Shown here: one piece after another, positions 42,176-51,308 of the stretch
Layout of the letters: each line of letters begins with the position of its first letter
How positions within the stretch are numbered: the stretch's first letter is position 1
Origin: Stenotrophomonas maltophilia
GTDB lineage: Bacteria > Pseudomonadota > Gammaproteobacteria > Xanthomonadales > Xanthomonadaceae
Assembly: GCA_002363385.1 (NCBI GenBank)
Contig: DEVL01000006.1
Location: 412,341-476,340, forward strand
Direction of reading: 5' to 3'
Length of the DNA: 64,000 nucleotides
Notes under the pieces: model-generated
What the model saw: only the letters and a program-made list of their open reading frames with translations
What the model was told of the DNA's origin: nothing
Databases searched by the model: none
Made by a program: the position numbers and the translations under genes

Positions 42176-44814
42176 ATGCTGCCGGCGAGCCCGATGCTGG
42201 ACGCGCCGGCCGATTCCGTCGCCGACCCGGACTGGGCGGGGTTGGCGCGCCAGTCGCTGCAACAGACCGACGCGCGGCTGTACCGCCGCTTCGACCAGGA
42301 CGACAATATCGAACGCCTGCTCGCCCTGCGCGCGCGGGCGGCCGATCACCTGATCCGGCTGGCCTGGCACCGCTGCCTGCCCGGCGGGTCGGGGATGGCG
42401 CTGTTCGCGGTGGGCGGCTACGGGCGCGGCGAGTTGTTCCCTCGCTCGGATATCGACGTGCTGGTGCTGGGCACGCCCGAGCAGCAGCGACGGCACGAGT
42501 CCGGGCTGGCGCGTTTCTTCGCCCTGTTGTGGGATTGCGGCCTGCCGGTCAGCCACGCGGTACGTTCGCCGGCCGAATGCACCCAGGCCAGCGCCGATCA
42601 GACGGTACTGACCGCGCTGATCGAATCGCGCCCGGTGGTCGCCGATGACGCGGCCCGCCATGCGTTGAAGGCGGCGGTCAACGTGGAGGGCCTGTGGCCG
42701 CCACGCGAATTCTTCCTCGCCAAGCGCGAAGAGCTGCTGGCGCGGCATCAGCGCTTCGGCGACACCGCCGACAACCTTGAGCCGGACATCAAGGATGGCC
42801 CCGGCGGGCTGCGCGACCTCAATACGCTCGGCTGGATGGCGCTGCGCGCGTTCGGCGTGCGCGATTTGGAAGCGCTGGTCGGCCTGGGCCATCTCGGCCC
42901 GGATGAAGCCGCCGCGCTCAAGCGCGAACGCTGCGCGCTGGCACGGCTGCGCTTCGGTCTGCACCTGGTGGCCAACCGGCCCGAAGAACGCCTGCGGTTC
43001 GATTACCAGAAGACGCTTGCCGCCCGCCTGGGTTTCGAAGACGACATCGAAAGCCTGGCCGTGGAAAAGATGATGCAGGGGTTCTACCGCAGCGCCACCG
43101 TGGTGCGGCGGATCAGCGACCGACTGCTGCAGCGCTTTGAGGAACAGTTTGATGGCGAAGCGGTGCCCGAGCCGGTCAGTGTCGGTTTCTCGCTGCGCCG
43201 CGGTTACCTGGCCGCCAATGATGCCGCGTGGCCGCAGGGCGACATCGAGCAGGTGTTCGCGCTGTTTTCCAGCTGGGCCTACAACCCGGATGTGCGGGGC
43301 CTGCACTCGCTGACTGCCCGCGCGCTGGCCGAATCGCTGCCGGAGCTGGCGGCGTATACCGAGGCCAGTCCCGCGGCACGCGATCAGTTCCTGGGCCTGC
43401 TGCGCAGCCCGCGCGCGGTCGACACCCTGGCGCGGATGGCGCGCCTGGGCGTGCTCGGCCAGTGGATCCCCGCGTTCGCGCAGGTCTCCGGGCGCATGCA
43501 GTTCGATCTGTTCCACGTCTACACCGTGGACCAGCACACGCTGATGGTGCTGCGGAATATCGGCCTGTTCGCCACCAGTCGCGCCGACGAGCGCTTCTCC
43601 ATCGCGCATGAGGTCTGGCCGCGCCTGCGCAAGCCGGAGCTGCTGCTGTTGGCCGGGCTGTTCCATGACATCGCCAAGGGCCGCGGCGGCGATCACTCCG
43701 AACTCGGTGCGGTGGATGCGCGCGAATTCTGCCAGGCGCTGGCGCTGAGCAGTTCCGATACGGAGCTGGTGGCCTGGCTGGTCGAGCAGCACCTGCGCAT
43801 GTCGGTCACCGCGCAGAAGCAGGACATCTCCGATCCGGACGTGATCCATCGTTTCGCTACGCTGGTGGCCAGCCGCGACCGGCTCGATTATCTCTATCTG
43901 CTGACCTGCGCCGACATTGCCGGGACCAGCCCCAAGCTGTGGAATGCGTGGAAGGACCGGTTGCTTGCCGACCTGTATTTCGCCGCGCGCCGCGCGCTGC
44001 GCGACGGGCTGGAGAACCAGATGCCGGCCGCCGAGCGTGTCGCCGAAGCGCGCGAATCGGTGCGCCAGCTGGTGCGCGAGCGCGGCTACGACGATGCCAC
44101 CATCGAGCGCCAGTTCACGGTAATGCCCGATGAGAGCTTCATCCGGCTGCGGCCCGAGCAGCTGGCCTGGCAGGCCGCAGCGCTGGTACCGGTCAAGCAG
44201 GGCCAGACCTTGGTGAAGGTGCGCCGGATCACCCCGGACGACCACGCGCTGGAGGTGTTCGTGCACTCGCCGGATCGCGACGGCCTGTTCGCCGCGATCG
44301 TGATGACGCTGGACCGCAAGGGCTACGGTATCCATCGCGCGCGGGTGCTGGACGGCCCGGTCGATACCATCTTCGATACGTTCGAAGTGACCCCGGCCGA
44401 CAGCTTCGCCGATGGCGATGCGCTGCGCCTGGAGGCCGGCCTGCGTGAGGCGCTGGCCGGTGATCTGACCCGGCTGCGTCCGTCGCGCCGCGTCATTCCG
44501 CGCCAGCTGCGGCACTTCCGTTTCGCGCCGCGCATCGAATTCCGCGATGTCACCGATGGCCAGACCACCAGCACCCGTTTCAGCCTGGTCGCACCCGACC
44601 GCCCCGGCCTGCTGGCCGACGTGGCGTTCGTGCTGCGCAACCAGCGGCTGCGCGTGCATGATGCGCGCATCGCTACCTTCGGCGAGCGCGCCGAAGATAT
44701 GTTCGTGATCAGCGATGAGCATGATCACGCCCTGACCGAATCCGCCAGACAGCAGCTGCAAGACGCGATGCTCGCCTGCCTGGACCCTGATCGAAACGCC
44801 GGAGACCCCCACTG

Positions 44815-44815
<1 letters not shown>
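42176..44815 (+). CDS. glnD: Bifunctional PII uridylyltransferase/uridylyl-removing enzyme
   Basis: 879 residues from the ATG at 42176, two bases after the map stop. It is the nitrogen sensor that uridylylates PII when glutamine is low and removes UMP when glutamine is high. The nucleotidyltransferase domain has GGYGRGELFPRSDIDVLVL at 80-98 (Asp92 and Asp94 metal ligands). The HD domain has LFHDIAKGRGGDHSE with His497 and Asp498. Two C-terminal ACT domains follow (EVFVHSPDRDGLFAAIV and FSLVAPDRPGLLADVAFVL), the glutamine-binding part. It is complete, and its stop overlaps dapD (TGATG). Confidence 0.96.
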
Positions 44816-45894
<1,079 letters not shown>

Positions 45895-45902
45895 ATCCTG
45901 CG

Positions 45903-46265
45903 ATGACCACGACCGTTTATGGATTGAAGAACTGCGACACCTGCAAGAAAGCCACCAAGTGGCTGGACCGCTTCCAGGTGCCGTACACCTTCGTCGACTA
46001 CCGCGATCACCCGCCGACGCCGGAGACCCTGATCGACTGGGCCGGCCAGGCGGGTGGCTTCGCCGCGTTGATCAACAGATCCTCCACCACGTGGCGGCAG
46101 CTGCCGGAGAATCGCAAAGCGGCCGATTCGGAGGCCGAATGGAAGCTGCTGCTGCGCGAGCACCCGCAACTGATCAAGCGGCCGGTGGTGGTGAGCGCCG
46201 ATGGCGTGATGACCCAGGGCTTCTCGGACAACGGCTTCAAGCAGCGGTTCGGAGTGGGCGCGTGA
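45903..46265 (+). CDS. ArsC/Spx-family protein (YffB-like)
   Basis: 120 residues from the ATG at 45903. It has a thioredoxin-like fold with the N-terminal CDTC motif (Cys11, Cys14) in VYGLKNCDTCKKATKWL, then FVDYRDHPPTPETL and KRPVVVSADGVMTQGFSDNGF. The family relates to arsenate reductase but the E. coli member YffB has no known arsenate activity; it sits next to dapE there too. Here it lies exactly between dapD and dapE and overlaps dapE, suggesting a role tied to that pathway. Confidence 0.88.
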   Translation: MTTTVYGLKNCDTCKKATKWLDRFQVPYTFVDYRDHPPTPETLIDWAGQAGGFAALINRSSTTWRQLPENRKAADSEAEWKLLLREHPQLIKRPVVVSADGVMTQGFSDNGFKQRFGVGA

Positions 46266-47389
46266 ACGACGTCGTTGCCTTGACCTGCGACCTGATCGCG
46301 CGCGCCTCGGTCACGCCCGAGGATGCTGGCTGCCAGGCACTGCTGGCTGGCCGTCTCGAGCAAGCGGGCTTCGAGTGCGAACACCTGCGCCTGGGCGAGG
46401 TCGACAACCTGTGGGCCACCCACGGGCAGGGCGCGCCGGTGCTGGTGCTGCTCGGGCATACCGACGTGGTACCGACCGGCCCGGTCTCGGCCTGGACCAG
46501 CGATCCGTTCGATCCGCAGATCCGAGATGGCGTGCTGTACGGACGTGGCGCGGCCGATATGAAAGGCAGTGTGGCCGCGTTCGTGGTGGCCGCCGAGCAG
46601 TTCGTCGCCGCCCATCCGGACCATCCCGGCACCTTGGCCGTGCTGCTGACCAGTGACGAGGAAGGCGATGCCATCGACGGTGTGCGTCGCGTGGCGGACA
46701 TCTTCCGCGAACGCGGCCAGGCCATCGACTGGTGCATCACCGGTGAGCCGTCCTCGACCGCGGTGCTCGGCGATCTGCTGCGCGTGGGCCGCCGCGGCAG
46801 CCTGTCGGGGACGCTCACGGTGAAAGGCGTGCAGGGCCATGTGGCGTATCCGGACAAGGCGCGCAATCCGATCCATCTGGCCGCCGCGGCGCTGGCCGAA
46901 CTGACCGCGCGGCACTGGGATGACGGTTTCGAGAGCTTCCCACCGACCAGCCTGCAGGTCTCCAACATCCATGCCGGGACCGGTGCCAACAACGTGATTC
47001 CCGGCGAACTGCAGGTGCTGTTCAACCTGCGCTACAACCCGCACTGGAATGCGCCGGCGCTGGAGCAGGAGATCGCCGCGCTGCTGGAGCGTCATGCGCT
47101 CGAGTACACGCTCACGTGGCATCGCAGTGGCGAGCCGTTCTACACCCCGGAAGGTACGCTGCGCCGTGTCGCGCGTGACGTGCTCGGCGAGTTTGCCGGT
47201 GCGCCACCAGAAGAGAGCACCGGCGGTGGCACCTCCGATGCGCGCTTCATCGCGCCACTGGGCGCGCAGTGCATCGAAGTGGGGCCGGTCAACGCGAGCA
47301 TCCACCAGGTCGACGAGAACGTGCGCGTCGCGGATCTGGAAGCGCTGCCGGGGTTGTACCAGCGCTTGATCGAGCGTTTGCTCGCCTGA
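46262..47389 (+). CDS. dapE: Succinyl-diaminopimelate desuccinylase
   Basis: 375 residues from a GTG at 46262 that overlaps the yffB stop (GTGA). It is a di-zinc peptidase-fold enzyme removing succinate from N-succinyl-LL-diaminopimelate, two steps after DapD. Metal and catalytic motifs: LLGHTDVVP (His66), GRGAADMKG (Asp99), SDEEGDA (Glu133/134), GEPSS, and NASIHQVDENV near the C-terminus. Length and motifs match the family. It ends the five-gene operon; SMAG repeats follow. Confidence 0.97.
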   Translation: MNDVVALTCDLIARASVTPEDAGCQALLAGRLEQAGFECEHLRLGEVDNLWATHGQGAPVLVLLGHTDVVPTGPVSAWTSDPFDPQIRDGVLYGRGAADMKGSVAAFVVAAEQFVAAHPDHPGTLAVLLTSDEEGDAIDGVRRVADIFRERGQAIDWCITGEPSSTAVLGDLLRVGRRGSLSGTLTVKGVQGHVAYPDKARNPIHLAAAALAELTARHWDDGFESFPPTSLQVSNIHAGTGANNVIPGELQVLFNLRYNPHWNAPALEQEIAALLERHALEYTLTWHRSGEPFYTPEGTLRRVARDVLGEFAGAPPEESTGGGTSDARFIAPLGAQCIEVGPVNASIHQVDENVRVADLEALPGLYQRLIERLLA

Positions 47390-47423
47390 CTCCATCGGGT
47401 TGAATCTACCGTCGCTCGATGAA

Positions 47424-47504
47424 GGTAGTGCCGGCCGCTGGCCGGCACCTACCGCGTCACTGACGAACGACCGCGTCAGGTAGGAACCGACCGTTGGTCG
47501 GTTC
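47424..47504. repeat. Two SMAG-type palindromes downstream of dapE
   Basis: 47424-47453 is the GGTAGTGCCGGCC/GGCCGGCACCTACC palindrome. 47481-47504 is a GTAG-headed GAACCGACC-GTT-GGTCGGTTC hairpin of the other subgroup. They separate the convergent dapE and pentapeptide genes and probably end both transcripts. Confidence 0.85.
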
Positions 47505-47508
47505 GCCC

Positions 47509-48192
47509 TTACGCCACGATCAACCCGAACGACGCCAAGGCGGCCGCCGCCTGACGCTGTGAAATCACCGCCTTCTTGAACAGCTTGGCGTCCATCACGT
47601 TGAGCCCGCTGATGTCGGTGCCGCGCAGGTCGGCGCCTTCAAACCGGGTCAGCCGCGTCTGTGCGTTGCGCAGGCTGCCGCCGTTGAACACCGCATCGCG
47701 GAAATCGCAGCCGGACAACTCGGCCTCGGAGAAATCCATACCCTCCAGCTGCGCCTTGCGGAACGACATCCCGCGCAGGTCCGCGCTGACCAGCAGGCAA
47801 TCGCGGAACTCCAGCGCCCAGCCGGTCACTTCCTGCAGGTGCGCGCCAGTCAGCTTGCAGTCCTGGAACTGCACCGAGGACAGCGTTGCGCGGCGCCAGT
47901 GACTGTTGTTCAGATCGCAGTGCGAGAAACGCGCATCGCTGAGCAGGGCCGAGCTGAAATCGCATTGGCTGCCGCGGCACTTCGTCCACTGGCTTTCTTC
48001 CAGTGAGGCCGCCAGCCAAGAGGCACCGTTGACCGAGCATTGGTTGAAGTGGAATCCATCCATGTCCAGCCGCGAGAAGTCGCCGTGATCGAACGTGCAG
48101 TTCTCGAACACCGCCGCGCTCGGATGCGCGGCGATAATGGCCTGCATGCGCTCGCGGGTAAGGGTTTCATTGCGGAAGGTAGCGGTCTTCAT
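47509..48192 (-). CDS. Pentapeptide-repeat protein
   Basis: 227 residues from the ATG at 48192. From about residue 28 to 200 the sequence follows the A(D/N)LXX-type five-residue rhythm of a right-handed quadrilateral beta helix (FENCTFDHGDFSRLDMDGF, FRDCLLVSADLRG, FSEAELSGCDFRDAVFNGG, FEGADLRGTDI). A C-terminal helix (AAAALASFGLIVA) may be a dimer cap. Size and layout resemble Qnr-type DNA gyrase-protecting proteins, but I cannot align it to any Qnr, so no resistance role is claimed. There is no signal peptide. Confidence 0.8.
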   Translation of the reverse strand: MKTATFRNETLTRERMQAIIAAHPSAAVFENCTFDHGDFSRLDMDGFHFNQCSVNGASWLAASLEESQWTKCRGSQCDFSSALLSDARFSHCDLNNSHWRRATLSSVQFQDCKLTGAHLQEVTGWALEFRDCLLVSADLRGMSFRKAQLEGMDFSEAELSGCDFRDAVFNGGSLRNAQTRLTRFEGADLRGTDISGLNVMDAKLFKKAVISQRQAAAALASFGLIVA

Positions 48193-48281
48193 GCCGTCAT
48201 TCTGGGCGATGTTCCGGACCATAGGCAGACTTGAAGCGTGTTGCCGAATGTGTACAAAACGGAGCGACGCCAATTCCGGCA

Positions 48282-49160
48282 CTAACCGAAGGTCCAGAAC
48301 GGCGCTTTGATCCGCTCGCGCCAGTACGTTTCCCCGGCCAGGTAGAACTTCTGCGCGTAGGCCTTGGCGAACCAACCGGCGGCCGCGTCCAGATCACGCG
48401 TCACGCCGGCGCGGCCGCGGCCCAGCAGCAGGCCGCTGAAATACTGGCCGTACACATTTCCCTGGTCCGCCGCCAGCCGATACCAGCGCAGTGCCTCGAT
48501 GCCATCGCGCGGCAGGCCCATCCCGAGTTCGTACATCGCGCCAAGATCCACCTGGGCGTCGGCATCACCGCGCTGCGCACGGCGCTGGATGTCGACGACC
48601 AGCGGATGCAGGGTGCCATCCGGCTGCGCGGCGATCGCCTGCGGCAGCCGCGAGGATTCGGACGGCATGTGGTGGTAGATGGTCGCGCGCAGGTCCCAAC
48701 GCAGCGCGCTGGCCGCCTCACCGCGTTCGCGATGGAACTTGGCCAGCATCAGCATGGCCATCGGGTTGCCGTGCTCGGCCGCGGTGCGATACCAGCGCTC
48801 GGCCTTCCGCGGCGAGGCACGCAACGCCGTGCCCTGGACGATGTTCGGGCCGGTGCCGTGCAGCAGCTCACCATGGGTCCAGATCCGGCCCAGCGCCTCT
48901 TCGGCCTGGGGGTTGTGGAAGCTCCACGGGGTGACGGCGGCGGCACGCTCGTACCAGGTCACGGCGCGCGGGTCGTTGAAGGTCTCGTAGGTCCTGGCTG
49001 CCTCCCAGGCACTGTCGAAGCTGCCATCGGCCGCCTTCGTCTCCACCGACTTCACGATGCTCGCAGGCGTCCGTGAAGGGGTGCTGCTGCAGGCGATGAG
49101 AGAAAGGGCCAGGGCGATGGCGCCCAGGCGTGTCGCGATGCGTCCAATACGAGCGGTCAT
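48282..49160 (-). CDS. Sel1-repeat lipoprotein
   Basis: 292 residues from the ATG at 49160. It has a lipoprotein signal (RLGAIALALSLIACSS, lipobox LIAC). At least three Sel1-like helical repeats are visible: KAERWYRTAAEHGNPMAMLML, ADAQVDLGAMYELGMGLPRD-GIEALRWYRLAADQGN and YGQYFSGLLLGRGRAGVTRD-LDAAAGWFAKAY. Such repeats mediate protein contacts; the partner is unknown. It is divergent from the asnB leader. Confidence 0.8.
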   Translation of the reverse strand: MTARIGRIATRLGAIALALSLIACSSTPSRTPASIVKSVETKAADGSFDSAWEAARTYETFNDPRAVTWYERAAAVTPWSFHNPQAEEALGRIWTHGELLHGTGPNIVQGTALRASPRKAERWYRTAAEHGNPMAMLMLAKFHRERGEAASALRWDLRATIYHHMPSESSRLPQAIAAQPDGTLHPLVVDIQRRAQRGDADAQVDLGAMYELGMGLPRDGIEALRWYRLAADQGNVYGQYFSGLLLGRGRAGVTRDLDAAAGWFAKAYAQKFYLAGETYWRERIKAPFWTFG

Positions 49161-49252
49161 GCCAGCCAGATGGTGCAGAAGGACCGTGATTATCGCCCGG
49201 CTCCGAAGCGCGGGGTTGTCCGCGGCGGTCGGTTTGGTTGCCATCGCAACAG

Positions 49253-49281
49253 TTGCACCGCCGCCCAAACCCGGTTACGGT
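49253..49281 (+). promoter_or_regulatory. Candidate promoter of the asnB leader
   Basis: TTGCAC (49253-49258), a 17-base spacer, then TACGGT (49276-49281). The -10 is weak (three of six). A start six to seven bases on would fall at or next to the leader ATG at 49288, so the leader peptide might be read from a leaderless mRNA; no clear Shine-Dalgarno precedes it. Confidence 0.4.
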
Positions 49282-49287
49282 CGACCC

Positions 49288-49386
49288 ATGTCCTCGTTCC
49301 CGGCCACCGCTGTCAACAATACCAACCGCACCAATCTGCGCGCGAATAATCGTGCGCGGCCGATGCGGGACTGCGACCAGGGCTAG
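49288..49386 (+). CDS. Asn-rich leader peptide of the asnB attenuator
   Basis: A 32-codon frame (ATG 49288, TAG 49384-49386). Residues 9-22 read VNNTNRTNLRANNR, so six Asn occur within twelve codons (N10, N11, N13, N16, N20, N21). This is the composition expected for a control peptide sensing charged tRNA-Asn. The N20-N21 codons form the AATAAT loop of a hairpin (49336-49359). Codon translation past these Asn would carry a ribosome toward the stop and over the antiterminator segment at 49361-49369. It is followed by the terminator at 49412-49442 and then asnB. The peptide itself probably has no function. Confidence 0.8.
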   Translation: MSSFPATAVNNTNRTNLRANNRARPMRDCDQG

Positions 49387-49442
49387 TACAAGCAACACGC
49401 CCGGACCCCAGAAAACCCGCATCGACCGATGCGGGTTTTTTT
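49336..49442 (+). promoter_or_regulatory. asnB transcription attenuator (alternative hairpins)
   Basis: Three pairings are visible. Hairpin 1: 49336-49344 with 49351-49359, nine pairs with two G-U, loop AATAAT made of two Asn codons. Antiterminator: CGATGCGGG (49361-49369) with CCCGCATCG (49416-49424), nine perfect pairs. Terminator: 49412-49423 with 49428-49439 and a seven-T run. The antiterminator and the terminator compete for 49416-49424, because CCGATGCGGG occurs twice (49360-49369 and 49426-49435). Ribosome stalling at Asn codons should favour antitermination; fast reading should favour termination. Confidence 0.8.
49412..49442 (+). terminator. Attenuator terminator before asnB
   Basis: Twelve-base perfect stem (AAAACCCGCATC with GATGCGGGTTTT), a GACC loop, and TTTTTTT at 49436-49442. 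It lies 87 bases before the asnB ATG and has no gene stop upstream except the leader peptide, so it acts within the asnB transcript. Confidence 0.88.
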
Positions 49443-49528
49443 GTGGCCCGGGTTTACCCCTTCCGGGCCTGGGTGGCCGGTCGAATGCCTGCAATACGTG
49501 TATTCCCCCATCATCAGGAGCTGTTCCC

Positions 49529-51220
49529 ATGTGTTCGATTTTCGGTATTTTCGGCCTCCAGGCGGGCGATGACCTCGCCGCATTGCGCCGCCATGCGCTG
49601 GACCTGTCGCAGCGCCAGCGCCATCGCGGCCCGGACTGGAGCGGGGTGTACGTCGATGACGGCGCCATCCTGGTCCACGAGCGCCTGGCCATCGTCGACC
49701 CCGCCGGTGGGTCGCAGCCGCTGCTGTCCGAAGACGGCGGGCTGGCACTGGCGGTCAACGGCGAAATCTACAACCACCGCGAACTGAAGGCCGAACTGGC
49801 CCAGCCGTACGCTTTCCAGACCGGTTCGGACTGCGAGGTGATCAACGCCCTGTACCGCGAAGACAGCCCGGCCTCCTTCCTGAACCGCCTCAATGGCATC
49901 TTCGCCTTCGCGTTGTGGGACCGCGCCGCGCAGCGCGTGCTGATTGCCCGTGATCCGATCGGCGTGGTGCCGCTCTACTGGGGCCACGACAAGGACGGCC
50001 GCCTGGTGGTGGCCTCCGAGCTGAAGTCGCTGGTGGACATCTGCGCCGACGCGGCGCAGTTCCCGCCGGGCCACTGGTACGACAGTGCCACCGACACGCT
50101 CACCCGTTACTACGAGCGTCCGTGGCGCGACTACGCTGCGGTCGAAGGCGTTGAGGCCGACCGCGTGGAACTGCGTGAGGCCTTCGAGCGTGCGGTGCAT
50201 CGCCAGCTGATGACCGATGTGCCGTACGGCGTTTTGCTGTCCGGTGGTCTGGACTCGTCGCTGGTTGCGGCGGTGGCCGCGCGTTACGCCCGCCACCGTG
50301 TCGAAGATGGTGATCAGAGTGAAGCGTGGTGGCCGCGTCTGCATTCCTTCGCGATCGGCCTGAAAGGCTCGCCCGATCTGGCCGCCGCCGCCATCGCGGC
50401 CGAAGCACTGGGCACCGTGCACCACGGCTTCGAGTACACCTTCGAAGAAGGCCTGGATGCCCTGCCGGAAGTGATCCGCCACGTGGAGACCTACGACGTC
50501 ACCACCATCCGCGCTTCCACGCCGATGTTCCTGCTGGCGCGCCGGATTAAGGCGATGGGCGTGAAAATGGTGCTGTCCGGTGAGGGCAGCGATGAGATCT
50601 TCGGTGGCTACCTTTACTTCCACAAGGCGCCCAACGCGCGTGAGTTCCATGAGGAGCTGGTGCGCAAGCTCGATGCACTCAACAACTACGATTGCCTGCG
50701 CGCCAACAAGTCAATGATGGCCTGGGGCGTGGAGCCGCGTGTGCCGTTCCTGGACCGCGAGTTCCTCGATGTCGCCATGCGCATCGACGCCAAGCACAAG
50801 ATGGTCGGGCAGGGCCCTGCCGGTACGCGACGTATCGAGAAGGCGGTGCTGCGCGACGCCTTCGAAGGCTACCTGCCGGACTCGATCCTGTGGCGCCAGA
50901 AAGAACAGTTCAGCGATGGCGTCGGCTATGGCTGGATCGACGGACTCAAGGCGCATGCCGAGGCCCAGGTCAGTGACCGGGTGATGGCCGCAGCGGACAA
51001 GCGTTTCGTGCACAACCCGCCGCAGACCAAGGAAGCGTACTTCTACCGCCACGTCTTCGAGCAGTACTTCCCGACCCAGGCGGCGGCGGAGACCGTGCCG
51101 GGCGGCAAGTCCATCGCATGCTCCTCGCCAGCGGCGATTGCGTGGGATGCCAGTTTTGCCGCGATGGCCGATCCCTCCGGGCGTGCCATCGCCGGCGTGC
51201 ACGAACAGGCACTGGCCTGA
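49529..51220 (+). CDS. asnB: Asparagine synthetase B (glutamine-hydrolysing)
   Basis: 563 residues from the ATG at 49529 with CAGGAG upstream. It makes asparagine from aspartate, glutamine and ATP. Cys2 is the glutaminase nucleophile (MCSIFGIFGL), followed by RHRGPDWSG, NGEIYNHREL and GSDCEVI of the Ntn-type amidotransferase domain. The synthetase domain has the PPi loop SGGLDSSL, then LSGEGSDEIFGGYLYFHKAPN and EPRVPFLDREFLDVAM. It is intact. It sits behind an Asn-rich leader and attenuator and close to the dap operon, which also draws on aspartate-derived metabolites. Confidence 0.97.
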   Translation: MCSIFGIFGLQAGDDLAALRRHALDLSQRQRHRGPDWSGVYVDDGAILVHERLAIVDPAGGSQPLLSEDGGLALAVNGEIYNHRELKAELAQPYAFQTGSDCEVINALYREDSPASFLNRLNGIFAFALWDRAAQRVLIARDPIGVVPLYWGHDKDGRLVVASELKSLVDICADAAQFPPGHWYDSATDTLTRYYERPWRDYAAVEGVEADRVELREAFERAVHRQLMTDVPYGVLLSGGLDSSLVAAVAARYARHRVEDGDQSEAWWPRLHSFAIGLKGSPDLAAAAIAAEALGTVHHGFEYTFEEGLDALPEVIRHVETYDVTTIRASTPMFLLARRIKAMGVKMVLSGEGSDEIFGGYLYFHKAPNAREFHEELVRKLDALNNYDCLRANKSMMAWGVEPRVPFLDREFLDVAMRIDAKHKMVGQGPAGTRRIEKAVLRDAFEGYLPDSILWRQKEQFSDGVGYGWIDGLKAHAEAQVSDRVMAAADKRFVHNPPQTKEAYFYRHVFEQYFPTQAAAETVPGGKSIACSSPAAIAWDASFAAMADPSGRAIAGVHEQALA

Positions 51221-51226
51221 TCGATG

Positions 51227-51261
51227 CGCCACACCGCCGCGTCGTCCGCGGTGGTGTGGCG
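51227..51261. terminator. Long GC hairpin after asnB
   Basis: Fifteen-base arms (51227-51241 and 51247-51261) with one G-U pair and a 5-base loop, six bases beyond the asnB stop. There is no T run, so it may end transcription weakly or protect the 3' end. Confidence 0.5.
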
Positions 51262-51308
51262 ACGCGTGCAGCCCGTAGAATCGCCCCTTCAATCGATGGG
51301 GATCGGTC

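Noticed and set aside
49387..49470. 49412-49442 as an ordinary terminator for an upstream gene
   Set aside because: The only plus-strand frame ending before it is the Asn leader; the Sel1 gene runs the other way, so it must act on the asnB transcript.
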